A stretch of 64,000 nt of DNA from Olleya sediminilitoris (GTDB lineage: Bacteria; Bacteroidota; Bacteroidia; Flavobacteriales; Flavobacteriaceae): NCBI RefSeq assembly GCF_016785945.1, contig NZ_JAEMEF010000012.1, positions 1 to 64,000 on the forward strand, read 5' to 3'. The notes under the pieces are model-generated. The model saw only the letters and a list, made by a program, of their open reading frames with translations. It was not told where the DNA came from and searched no databases. A program made the translations under genes and the position numbers. How positions within the stretch are numbered: the stretch's first letter is position 1; every line of letters begins with the position of its first letter. This document shows, in pieces, positions 16,915-25,381 of the stretch.

Positions 16915-18084
16915 ATGAAAAACGATTTAGATTTTTATAAAAATATTTATAAGAATAGGTTGCCATTAACCGAACTTTTAAAAGATGAAAGCCTATTTTC
17001 TAGTGTTCCTAAAAATTGGACAATTGTAATTACAGACATCCAAAATAGTACAGATGCAGTTGCAAAAGGGTTTCATAATAATGTAAATTTGTGTGCTACA
17101 GGTAGTATTATTACGGTTTTAAATACATTAAAGTCTATTGATAAATCTATTGAAATACCTTATTTTTTTGGAGGTGATGGTTCTACATTTATTATGCCTG
17201 ATACTCTTGTTAAACCAATCATAAGTGCACTAAATAACTACAGTACACATATTGCTAAAACATTAAAACTTAATTTACGTGTTGGTTTTATTAAAGTAGA
17301 ACAAGTGTACAATAACAATATAACTTTAAGAATAACTAAATTAAGACACAATAAATACCTAACAACACCAGTAATTTTAGGTAACGGAATTAAGTATGCA
17401 GAGCGTTTTATTAAAAATAGTTTTGAAGTAATACCTAATATAAAGGACCAAAATATAAAGCTTAATTTAGAAGGTATGGAATGTCGTTGGGACGAAATCC
17501 TACCAGATGAATCCTCTAAAAAAGTGATATGCTTATTGGTAAATTGCGATGATGAAAATAAGCAAGCTGAAATTTTTGGTACAATAATGAATGAGATTAA
17601 CTACATTTTTGGTGACTTAGACAATCGAAATCCAATTTCAGCTTTAAAACTTAAATTAAATACCTCTCTTGATAAAATTAGAAAAGAGATGCGCGTTAAG
17701 TTAGGTAAACATCAAAACAATTACTTAATAAATAATTGGCTAATTACCATTTTTGGAAAATATTATTTTAAGTTTTTTAAAGCAGGTAAAGCGTATGTAT
17801 ATAAAGTTAGTCAATTATCTGACACTATTATGTTGGATGGATCCATTAACACTGTTATTTCTGGAACTGAAAAACAAATTAATAGATTACAAATCCTTTT
17901 GGATGATTTAGAGTCTAATAAAAAAATAATTTACGGATTGCATACAACACATGCGTCTATTATGTCATGTTATATTCAAGATAGAAAAGAAAAACATATC
18001 CATTTTGTAGACGGTACAGAAGGAGGTTATACAAGTGCTGCTATTTTTGTAAAACAAAAAATTAAAGACCTAGCTAATCTTTAA
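16915..18084 (+). CDS. DUF3095 family protein with a class III cyclase-like N-terminal domain
   Basis: 389 residues from ATG 16915; the longer frame starts at a TTG at 16900. The N-terminal part resembles class III nucleotide cyclases: VITDIQNSTDAV carries the first metal-binding Asp position and PYFFGGDGSTF resembles the second metal/turn motif. The C-terminal third (about 230-389) contains QNNYLINNWLITIFGKYYFK and AIFVKQKIKDL. DUF3095 proteins are described as uncharacterised and cyclase-like; whether this one makes cAMP or another nucleotide is not known. No membrane segment. Its end overlaps the convergent DUF2383-like gene by 15 bp. Confidence 0.7.
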   Translation: MKNDLDFYKNIYKNRLPLTELLKDESLFSSVPKNWTIVITDIQNSTDAVAKGFHNNVNLCATGSIITVLNTLKSIDKSIEIPYFFGGDGSTFIMPDTLVKPIISALNNYSTHIAKTLKLNLRVGFIKVEQVYNNNITLRITKLRHNKYLTTPVILGNGIKYAERFIKNSFEVIPNIKDQNIKLNLEGMECRWDEILPDESSKKVICLLVNCDDENKQAEIFGTIMNEINYIFGDLDNRNPISALKLKLNTSLDKIRKEMRVKLGKHQNNYLINNWLITIFGKYYFKFFKAGKAYVYKVSQLSDTIMLDGSINTVISGTEKQINRLQILLDDLESNKKIIYGLHTTHASIMSCYIQDRKEKHIHFVDGTEGGYTSAAIFVKQKIKDLANL

Positions 18085-18528
18085 TTGCGAGAAGTAAAAG
18101 GCTTGTTTAGTTTGTAGTAAATTATCCTTAAGTGTATTTAATAATTGGTATGAAGGCTTAGATAAAATACCAGATTTAATTTCTTTATTAACTTCGTTTA
18201 AAAAGTAGTTATTAAGTGTCATGCACTCTTTTAAAATTAGTTGACTCTGATTTTTATATAACTGACGTTTTAATCCAAACCACAATAATTTAATCTTAAT
18301 AACCCAGTTTTTGCGCTGTTTTGGCCTAATACTTAAGGTTTTTAAAATGTTTAATGATTTGACTTTAAATGCTACAGTGTAATTTAGTTTATCGTCAATC
18401 CAAGTTTTTAAGTCTTCATCTTTAGTTTGTGATTTTAAATACTGAAATGCTAATTCAATATCATTACTAACCATAAATAAATTTTGGATTGCAGTACTAC
18501 CTACTTCATATTTAATCAAGTCATTCAT
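18070..18528 (-). CDS. DUF2383-like four-helix protein (diverged)
   Basis: 152 residues, helical, no signal. The layout follows the DUF2383 protein at 10976-11434: EDLKTWIDDKLNYTVAFKVKSL aligns with NEPLKNWLQQKALQRNTFATEL in the same position, and LILKECMTLNNYFLNEVNKEI aligns with the ECIRGEKAS helix. It is identical in length to that protein but has lost most Glu residues and gained Lys, so it may have lost a metal site. The minus-strand -7 element TAacTTTG at 18548-18555 lies just upstream of the start. Family assignment is an inference from this alignment. Confidence 0.5.
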   Translation of the reverse strand: MNDLIKYEVGSTAIQNLFMVSNDIELAFQYLKSQTKDEDLKTWIDDKLNYTVAFKVKSLNILKTLSIRPKQRKNWVIKIKLLWFGLKRQLYKNQSQLILKECMTLNNYFLNEVNKEIKSGILSKPSYQLLNTLKDNLLQTKQAFYFSQLKIS

Positions 18529-18592
18529 AACATTAGTTTTTAAAAAACAAAGTTATGGAAATAGCGTGCCTGTAATTTTATACGATTTTAGG

Positions 18593-18896
18593 TAACTGTT
18601 ATATAATTTACTTTTTCTTTATAATTAAATACACAGGAAAATGATCGCTATATAGTATTTGATCAAATAAATTCCATTCAAAATTATGGCTAGTTGTGCC
18701 ACGATCTATGGATAATAATGTTTCCATTGGATTGTATAACCCTTGATTATCCACTAATTGTTTAATACTTTTACTAGCAGCATCATCATTAAAATTTTAA
18801 CTGTGTCCAGTTAATTTTAAGAAGTTGAAAAATTTAATAGCATTAGTTTTATTACAGGCACAATTATGTAACTTTATCGTATAATTTTATGCTATC
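18593..18896 (-). pseudogene. Internally deleted copy of the endonuclease/exonuclease/phosphatase gene plus its divergent promoter
   Basis: Bases 18593-18652 match 22473-22532 with about 3 differences in 60. Bases 18653-18795 match 22680-22822 with about 4 differences in 143. From about 18815 to the start of the GLPGLI gene the sequence matches the intergenic region upstream of hflX (23433-23533) with small gaps. Two blocks are missing: 22533-22679 (147 bp, a multiple of three) and about 22823-23432. The remnant holds no usable frame. It therefore donates a copy of the hflX-side promoter (TAacTTTa at 18869-18876) to the GLPGLI gene. This explains the otherwise gene-free gap 18529-18896. Confidence 0.88.
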
Positions 18897-19694
18897 ATGA
18901 AACATTTAAAAATTTTATTTGTCACTTCTTTTTTATTGATGAGCAATCTTAATGCTCAAAATGTATCAATTACTTATAATGTGACAACAAATGCTAATGA
19001 CGAGATTCTTTCTCTTTCATCAGAATATAACCTATACATTAAGGGAACTAAATCTGCTTACTATAGTAATAATGATGATTCAAAGCCATACCAAGATCAA
19101 TCATTCATTGTAAATACAAATAAAATAGGTGAATTTAAAGAGGTAAACTCAGCAGACAATCACACAGCATATTTAATTCAAGATTTATTCTATAAAGATT
19201 ATAAAGAGAATACCCTTATCTATAATGAGTTAATAGGAACCAAAAAAGTAATTATAAAAGAGAATATTAACCTTATAGATTGGACCATACATTCTGACTC
19301 AAAAAAGAAATTTTTAGAGTATGAGTGCATTAAGGCAACAGGAACATTTAGAGGTAGGGAGTATGAAGCATATTTTACACCAGAATTAACACTACGTGGT
19401 GGACCTTGGAAATTTGACGGATTACCAGGAATAATACTTGCAGTAAACAGTATAGATGGATATTATAATATAGAGCCTATTAAGATTGCTAAAAATAGCT
19501 CTGATAATAGTGACATATCAAATGTTTATAATAATGAAAAACTTATCAGTTGGGATACTTATAAAAGTGATTTTAAGAAATGGATGATTAAACAGCTGAA
19601 GAAATTAAAGTCTAAATCGCAAGATGGAGAAGCTGGTTCTGTTGAAATTACAGATAGAATTGAAGATCTAGGGATAGGTAAGTTGTCTTTTTAA
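18897..19694 (+). CDS. GLPGLI family exported protein
   Basis: 265 residues with signal peptide (MKHLKILFVTSFLLMSNLNAQ). The family signature appears as LRGGPWKFDGLPGIIL at about 170-185, one residue different from the canonical GLPGLIL. GLPGLI proteins are Bacteroidota-specific, exported, and usually encoded with an outer-membrane barrel, as here. Their role is not established. The stop codon shares one base with the ATG of the following gene (TAATG), implying translational coupling. Transcription probably starts from the duplicated hflX-type promoter upstream. Confidence 0.88.
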   Translation: MKHLKILFVTSFLLMSNLNAQNVSITYNVTTNANDEILSLSSEYNLYIKGTKSAYYSNNDDSKPYQDQSFIVNTNKIGEFKEVNSADNHTAYLIQDLFYKDYKENTLIYNELIGTKKVIIKENINLIDWTIHSDSKKKFLEYECIKATGTFRGREYEAYFTPELTLRGGPWKFDGLPGIILAVNSIDGYYNIEPIKIAKNSSDNSDISNVYNNEKLISWDTYKSDFKKWMIKQLKKLKSKSQDGEAGSVEITDRIEDLGIGKLSF

Positions 19695-22357
19695 TGGCAT
19701 CAAAAAATAACAAGATACTTTTAATTGTTTTTTTTCTTATTAAGGTTTCAACTTTAAGTAGTCAGACTTTGAAGGGTACTATCACAGATAAAAATAATAC
19801 ACCTATAAATGTTGCAAATATTCTTATAAAGAAAGATTCTTTAAATATCTCTGAATATATATTACCTTCTGATGGTTTGTATGAAATTAGTTTGAATAAA
19901 GACTATCTTGATAAGATTATAATAGAAGTAGATGCTTATGGTTATAAAAAACAACAGAAAACAATTACTAATCCTGAAAAGACTAAAAGTTATACTTTAA
20001 ATTTTAAATTAGAAGATTATCAAGAAAGTTTAGAAGAGGTGGTTATCACAGCTCCAAGAAAAGCTGTAGTCATTAAAAAGGACACTGTTACTTATAATCT
20101 AAAATCTTACCTAACAGGAGAGGAGGTAAAGGTACAGGACATATTAAAAAAATTACCAGGAATCACGATAAATGAAGATTCTGGAGCAATTAAGTTTAAA
20201 GGTAAAACCATAGAGGCTCTTTTATTAGGAGGTGATGACTTATTTGGGCACAATTATGTGTTAGGGTCAAAAAATATTAATGCTGGAGTAATAGCTCAAG
20301 TACAAGCTATCGAAAATTATTCTGAAAATGCCCTACTCAAAGGTATTGAAGATGGAGAGAAAGTTGCGATTAATTTAGAATTAAAAAAAGGAAGATTTGA
20401 CTTTTCTGGAAATATCGATACAGGATTAGGAGTTTTTGAAGATTTAGATTTAGCTCATTTTACAAGTGCTACGTTGCTAGGTGTTACTAAAGGTTATAAA
20501 TCTTTTGCAAATGTAGCGTCTAATAATCTCGGAACAAATAATTCTCCTTTTGATCATTTTAGTTCTAAAAAAAACACAGAACAATTAAAAGAAGTAGATT
20601 ATTTTACAGAAAAAGTAATACCTACCACTCGGTTTTCTAATTTTTTAAGTGATAATCGTGTAAATATTAATAACCAGTTATTTGGAAACTATAATGCCAT
20701 TTTTAAATTAAATAAAAAGATAGATTTAAAAACAAATCTATTTTATTTAAAAGATCATTTAAAAAATGATCAATTTATAGAGAACAAATATAATTTTGAA
20801 AATGAAATTTTTACCACTGTAGATGACATCTCTTATTCTAATCAGCCAAGGCAGTTTAGAGGTGATTTAGAATTAAAATTCAAAACCTCCAACACCTCAT
20901 TATTAACCTATAATTTTAGAGCTCGCCAAGAAGATATTACAAGTACTTCAGCTATAAAATCCAATAATAATAATTCTTATGAAACGATCTTAAACTCAGA
21001 TGATTTTTTCATACTTAATGAATTAAATTATACAAAGCGTCTGTCTGGTAACAAAGCAATTCAAGTCTCATTATACCATTCCAGAAATAAAATAGATCAA
21101 ATGTATGAAGTCACTCCTTCTTTTTTATCTGAAGGAGATTTTAATTTGCAAAATGTAGGACTTGATAAAAATCGTTTAGGAGGAAAAGCATCTTTTTTAG
21201 GTAGTTCAAAAAATGGGAGTAATTACTCCGTTTTTGTCAAAGTTAAAAGCATAGGACATAATCTAAAATCTAAATTGTTAGATGTTGAACAAGGTGATAT
21301 TAATAATTTAAGTCAAAATGATCTCTATTATTCTAAAAAGAAAATAGAACAAGGAGGCTATTATAATTTTAATTTTAAAAAATTTAGAGTCATTCCAGAA
21401 TATTCCTTAGGTATTCTACAAAATGATATAGAAACTATAGATCCTTTAAATAATCAGAATAAAACTAATTTAGTACTTAAAAACTCATTAAAATTAAGAT
21501 ATAAAATTAATAGGATAAGTTTTTTACAGAGCTCTGTATCTTACGAGACAGATAATAAAATCGAAAATTATCTTTTTTCAAACAATATTTTAATTAATAA
21601 CAGAACCTTACTTTCTAATACGCCAAAACTAGATTTACAAGAGACATTAAGTATAGGTTTACTATATTATTTTTACAATTTACAAACGGAAACATCCTTG
21701 AATGTCGCTGTTAATTATAACAAGAGTAAAAATAGTTTTTTTGTTAACTCTTTTATAGACCAAAATAGAACCAGTATCAATTATGTTTTTTTACCAGAAA
21801 GTCAAGATGATTTAAGCGGAACTATTAATGGTACTCTATTTGTTCCATTTGCAGATACTTTTGTAGAGTTTGATAGTAATGTCTCTATTTTAAATTATAA
21901 AAATTTAGTAAACAATTCTTTATTAAGGAATAATGAAAGTAAGATTGCCAGTTTTGGGATAAATTTCAGAACAGCATTTTTAAAAGCTATAAATTTCAGA
22001 AACAATTTTAACTTTCAATACTCAGATACAGCATCTAGTGACGGAAGTTTATTTATTAATAGATCCCTTCGTAACTCATTTAGCACATTATTTAAGCCTA
22101 CAGAAACGGTTTTTTTTAAATTAACATCAGATGTTTTTTTACCCTCTTTGTCAAATAATAATGAGCTTTATAATTTTATAGATTTTTCTTTTAAATATAC
22201 TCCAAAAGGTAAAAAATATAGTTTTAAATTAGTTTCTAATAATATACTTAATGAGGTTAATTTTGAACAAGTCCAAGTATCTGATTTTGGTACTAATATT
22301 CAAAGAACAAATTTGCTTCCTTCTTATACTTTTTTAGCTTTTAGCTATACTTTTTAA
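19694..22357 (+). CDS. Outer-membrane beta-barrel protein with carboxypeptidase-regulatory and plug-like domains
   Basis: 887 residues. Signal peptide (about 1-24, ending SSQ), a carboxypeptidase D regulatory-like sandwich (about 25-110, starting LKGTITDKNNTPINVANI), a linker with EEVVITAPRKAV, a plug-like region (VQDILKKLPGITINEDSGAI, about 145-165) and a long outer-membrane barrel ending LAFSYTF. The architecture is TonB-receptor-like but shorter than SusC, as seen in GLPGLI partners. The substrate is unknown. Coupled to the GLPGLI gene by the one-base overlap; no clear terminator follows. Confidence 0.82.
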   Translation: MASKNNKILLIVFFLIKVSTLSSQTLKGTITDKNNTPINVANILIKKDSLNISEYILPSDGLYEISLNKDYLDKIIIEVDAYGYKKQQKTITNPEKTKSYTLNFKLEDYQESLEEVVITAPRKAVVIKKDTVTYNLKSYLTGEEVKVQDILKKLPGITINEDSGAIKFKGKTIEALLLGGDDLFGHNYVLGSKNINAGVIAQVQAIENYSENALLKGIEDGEKVAINLELKKGRFDFSGNIDTGLGVFEDLDLAHFTSATLLGVTKGYKSFANVASNNLGTNNSPFDHFSSKKNTEQLKEVDYFTEKVIPTTRFSNFLSDNRVNINNQLFGNYNAIFKLNKKIDLKTNLFYLKDHLKNDQFIENKYNFENEIFTTVDDISYSNQPRQFRGDLELKFKTSNTSLLTYNFRARQEDITSTSAIKSNNNNSYETILNSDDFFILNELNYTKRLSGNKAIQVSLYHSRNKIDQMYEVTPSFLSEGDFNLQNVGLDKNRLGGKASFLGSSKNGSNYSVFVKVKSIGHNLKSKLLDVEQGDINNLSQNDLYYSKKKIEQGGYYNFNFKKFRVIPEYSLGILQNDIETIDPLNNQNKTNLVLKNSLKLRYKINRISFLQSSVSYETDNKIENYLFSNNILINNRTLLSNTPKLDLQETLSIGLLYYFYNLQTETSLNVAVNYNKSKNSFFVNSFIDQNRTSINYVFLPESQDDLSGTINGTLFVPFADTFVEFDSNVSILNYKNLVNNSLLRNNESKIASFGINFRTAFLKAINFRNNFNFQYSDTASSDGSLFINRSLRNSFSTLFKPTETVFFKLTSDVFLPSLSNNNELYNFIDFSFKYTPKGKKYSFKLVSNNILNEVNFEQVQVSDFGTNIQRTNLLPSYTFLAFSYTF

Positions 22358-22487
22358 ATACTATAACTCTAGTAAAGTTCTTGTTTATAGTTAGTCTGTA
22401 ATATTAGTTTTGTCCAAACTCAAGAAGCTGTCTGGGCATTTTTCACAAACAATAAAGATGTTGTAAAATTTATAACTGTTATATAAT

Positions 22488-23459
22488 TTACTTTTTCTTT
22501 AAAATTAAATATACCGGAAAATGATCGCTATAACCACCTTTATAGCGTTTGCCAACGTAAGTCCTGTAAGGTGTGCCTTTATATTTACCATCAGATTGTT
22601 TTAAAAAATCAGGATCATAAATATCGGCTTTTACGTATCTAAAAGATTTGCTTCTACTTTTAAAAAAATTAGGAGTGATTAGTATTTGATCAAATAAATT
22701 CCATTCAAAATTATGACTAGTTGTCCCACGATCTATGGATAATAATGTTTCCATTGGATTGTATAACCCTTGATTATCCACTAATTGTTCAATACTTTTA
22801 CTAGCAGGATCATCATTAAAATCACCCATGACAATTACTTTAGCGTCAGGTAAATTATCTTTTAATGTTGCAATTATAGACTGTAAATGTTTAGATGCTG
22901 TTAATCGTTTGTGTTCTGTTTCATTATTGCCAGATCGTCTGGATGGCCAATGGTTTACTAAAAAATGAACTGTTTCGCCTAAAAACAAACCACTAACCAA
23001 TAAAATGTCTCTGGTATAATCAGGCGATCCATCGTCATTAGTAAAATTATAAGTAAACACATCAGAGCTAGTAACAGTAAACTTTTTACTATCATAAATA
23101 AAAGCAACATCAATACCACGTTCGTCTTTACTATTGTAGTGTACAAATTGGTAAGGGTATTCTTTTAAATGTTTAGATTTAATTAAATCTTGTATTACAG
23201 CTTCGTTTTCTACTTCAGCTAAACCAATAATGGCAGGATGACTATTGGTTTCTTTTCTTCCAATATTAGAGATGGCATAACCAATTTTTCGTAATTTATT
23301 GTTGTATCTTTTAATAGTCCAACGTTTTTCGGATGTTGGATTAAAATCTTTATCGCGAGTTAGCTCGTCTTTATAAATATCAAATAAGTTTTCAATATTA
23401 TAAAAAGCAACCGTTTGTTTGTTCGTTTTAGGTTTTAAGAAGTTAAAATTCAAGACCAT
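22488..23459 (-). CDS. Endonuclease/exonuclease/phosphatase family protein
   Basis: 323 residues covering the whole EEP fold: TVAFYNIENLFD at the N terminus, GLAEVENEAV with the catalytic Glu, NHWPSRRSGN, VMGDFNDDP and YSDHFPVYLIL with the final His. The fold cleaves phosphodiester or phosphomonoester bonds using Mg or Mn; substrate unknown. It lacks an obvious signal peptide. A nearly identical but broken copy of its 3' end and upstream region lies at 18593-18896. It is divergent from hflX. Confidence 0.85.
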   Translation of the reverse strand: MVLNFNFLKPKTNKQTVAFYNIENLFDIYKDELTRDKDFNPTSEKRWTIKRYNNKLRKIGYAISNIGRKETNSHPAIIGLAEVENEAVIQDLIKSKHLKEYPYQFVHYNSKDERGIDVAFIYDSKKFTVTSSDVFTYNFTNDDGSPDYTRDILLVSGLFLGETVHFLVNHWPSRRSGNNETEHKRLTASKHLQSIIATLKDNLPDAKVIVMGDFNDDPASKSIEQLVDNQGLYNPMETLLSIDRGTTSHNFEWNLFDQILITPNFFKSRSKSFRYVKADIYDPDFLKQSDGKYKGTPYRTYVGKRYKGGYSDHFPVYLILKKK

Positions 23460-23509
23460 TAATTTTTTTGGTGGTTAAAAATAGCAATTTTATTATGGAT
23501 ACAATTATG

Positions 23510-23517
23510 TAACTTTG
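23510..23517 (+). promoter_or_regulatory. hflX promoter -7 element
   Basis: TAacTTTG, a match to the Bacteroidetes -7 consensus TAnnTTTG, lies 16 nt before the hflX start codon. No clear TTG -33 box at the usual distance is seen, so this is a -7-only call. The same region is duplicated upstream of the GLPGLI gene. Confidence 0.6.
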
Positions 23518-23533
23518 TAGTATAATTAATTAT

Positions 23534-24763
23534 ATGTTAGAAAAAAAAGATATCGAGCTTGAAAAAGCAGTTTTAATTGGTGTAGTCACAAAAGAGCAAA
23601 ACGAAGAGCAGTCCAAAGAGTATCTTGACGAGCTTGAGTTTTTAACCTTCACAGCAGGTGGAGAAGTTAAAAAGCGTTTTACTCAAAAAATGGAAATGCC
23701 TAATCCCAAAACTTATATTGGGACAGGTAAAATGGAGCAAGTACGACAATACATTGAAGATAACCATATTGGTACAGCTATTTTTGATGACGAGTTATCT
23801 TCATCTCAAGAGCGTAACATAAGTAAAATATTAAATGTAAAAGTATTAGATCGTACCAATTTAATTCTAGACATTTTTGCACAACGTGCACAAACCAGTT
23901 ATGCAAGAACACAAGTAGAGTTAGCGCAATGCGAGTACCTTTTACCAAGACTTAGAGGTATGTGGACACACCTTGAGCGTCAAAAAGGAGGTATTGGTAT
24001 GCGTGGACCTGGAGAAACCGAAATAGAAACAGATAGACGTATAGTACGTGATAGGATTTCGTTATTAAAAGCTAAAATCAAGACTATAGACAAGCAAATG
24101 TCTGTGCAACGTGGTAATCGTGGACAAATGGTACGTGTCGCACTAGTAGGATATACCAACGTAGGTAAATCTACCTTAATGAATACCGTAAGTAAGTCAG
24201 AAGTATTTGCCGAAAACAAGTTGTTTGCAACCCTTGACACAACCGTAAGAAAAGTAGTCATCCAAAATCTACCATTTTTATTAACAGATACCGTTGGGTT
24301 TATACGTAAACTACCTACACAATTGGTAGATAGTTTTAAAAGTACATTGGACGAGGTTAGAGAGGCAGATCTATTATTGCACGTCGTAGATATTTCTCAC
24401 CCAAATTTTGAAGATCATATTGAGTCTGTAAACAAAGTATTAGGCGAAATAAATAGTGCAGACAAACCTATAATAATGGTGTTTAATAAAATAGATGCCT
24501 ATAAAGCCAAACCGTTTGATGACACAGACCTTATAGCAGAACGTTCTGAGGAGCATTACAGCCTAGCAGAATGGAAAAAAACATGGATGAGTCGTGTAGG
24601 TAAAGACAATGCTTTATTTATATCAGCATTAAACAAACGTAATTTAGAAGAGTTTAAAAAACGTGTCTATGATGAGGTGAGAGACATACACGTGACGCGT
24701 TTTCCGTACAATCACTTTCTATATCCAGATTACGATTATGATAATTTAGGAGAAGAAGAGTAA
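23534..24763 (+). CDS. hflX: Ribosome-associated GTPase HflX
   Basis: 409 residues with the HflX layout: N-terminal domain (about 1-105, with YIGTGKMEQVRQYIEDN), a helical linker (about 110-200) containing the conserved QLAQCEYLLPRLRGMW-like and GGIGMRGPGETEIETDRR glycine-rich segments, and the GTPase domain from about 205 with G1 GYTNVGKST, G3 DTVGFIRKLP and G4 NKID. HflX binds the 50S subunit, splits stalled ribosomes under stress and hydrolyses GTP. It carries its own -7 promoter element and overlaps nothing. Confidence 0.95.
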   Translation: MLEKKDIELEKAVLIGVVTKEQNEEQSKEYLDELEFLTFTAGGEVKKRFTQKMEMPNPKTYIGTGKMEQVRQYIEDNHIGTAIFDDELSSSQERNISKILNVKVLDRTNLILDIFAQRAQTSYARTQVELAQCEYLLPRLRGMWTHLERQKGGIGMRGPGETEIETDRRIVRDRISLLKAKIKTIDKQMSVQRGNRGQMVRVALVGYTNVGKSTLMNTVSKSEVFAENKLFATLDTTVRKVVIQNLPFLLTDTVGFIRKLPTQLVDSFKSTLDEVREADLLLHVVDISHPNFEDHIESVNKVLGEINSADKPIIMVFNKIDAYKAKPFDDTDLIAERSEEHYSLAEWKKTWMSRVGKDNALFISALNKRNLEEFKKRVYDEVRDIHVTRFPYNHFLYPDYDYDNLGEEE

Positions 24764-24770
24764 GATAATT

Positions 24771-24814
24771 TGGGCGTTACCCTAAAGGGTCAGGCCGTCC
24801 GTTATATCTTTTTT
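24771..24814 (+). repeat. GGGCGTTACCC-type palindromic intergenic element
   Basis: The block after the hflX stop reads TGGGCGTTACCCTAAAGGGT followed by CAGGCCGTCCGTTATATC and a T-run. It contains the hairpin ACCCTAAAGGGT (24779-24790) and is far more GC-rich than its surroundings. Blocks of this form (GGGCGTT...GGTCGGGC...TATATC) are remembered from other flavobacterial intergenic regions, but this could not be checked here. It could be a REP-like repeat and may also act as a terminator. Confidence 0.5.
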
Positions 24815-24821
24815 GTACAAA

Positions 24822-25172
24822 ATGGAGAGACAAACGATAATAATTAGTGGTTTTTTATTCTGTTTAATTGGAATTTTATTTGGACCATTATTTTATAAAA
24901 ACATGCAATATGGAGAAATTTTTATTTTGTTAATTATATATCCAATTCCTGCTCTGATTTTAGCAACACTCAACGGTTATTTGCTTTGGATTACGGAATT
25001 GAAAACTCAAAATCTGATTTTGAAAATTTGTAGTGGATTTATTCCAATTCTTATTATGGTATTAATCGCATTGGGAAAGGAATCACCAACCCAATTTATT
25101 TCAATTTTCGGGATTTTTGGAATTGGAATAACTAATCTACTTTGGATTACTAGAAAACTAACTAAATCTTAA
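24822..25172 (+). CDS. Small four-helix membrane protein, unknown function
   Basis: 116 residues from ATG 24822; a frame from TTG 24813 adds only three residues. Four hydrophobic helices (about 6-25, 30-52, 67-85, 90-108) separated by short polar loops, ending RKLTKS. No family is recognised. It stands alone between the GC-rich palindromic element and the terminator that precedes the convergent DUF3078 gene. It could be a recently acquired cargo of that element; this is speculative. Confidence 0.55.
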   Translation: MERQTIIISGFLFCLIGILFGPLFYKNMQYGEIFILLIIYPIPALILATLNGYLLWITELKTQNLILKICSGFIPILIMVLIALGKESPTQFISIFGIFGIGITNLLWITRKLTKS

Positions 25173-25325
25173 AATGGGCACTCCATTTTAAGATTTGGAA
25201 TTTTATTATTATTGTGATTTCCTTTTCTCTTACAATCAATTACACTAGTATGTTTAATCAAGGAAATAATGCAGCATAAGTTTTATATACATCAAAAAAG
25301 GATGCCACTTCCATCCTTAACGCAT

Positions 25326-25358
25326 AAAAAAAGCACCTTGAAAAAAGGTGCTTTTTTT
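25326..25358. terminator. Bidirectional intrinsic terminator
   Basis: AGCACCTT/AAGGTGCT stem (25332-25339, 25345-25352) with a short A-rich loop, A-run on the left and T7 on the right. Serves the DUF3078 gene (minus strand) and whatever is transcribed from the left. Confidence 0.92.
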
Positions 25359-25381
25359 ATAAAATAATGTAAGACTATTAA

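Noticed and set aside
22358..22472. Short open stretch after the outer-membrane barrel gene reading QEAVWAFFTNNKDVVKF
   Set aside because: It resembles the C-terminal end of some hydrolases, but only about 25 residues are present, with stops on both sides and no start. It may be a leftover of an older gene, but the evidence is too thin to call a pseudogene.
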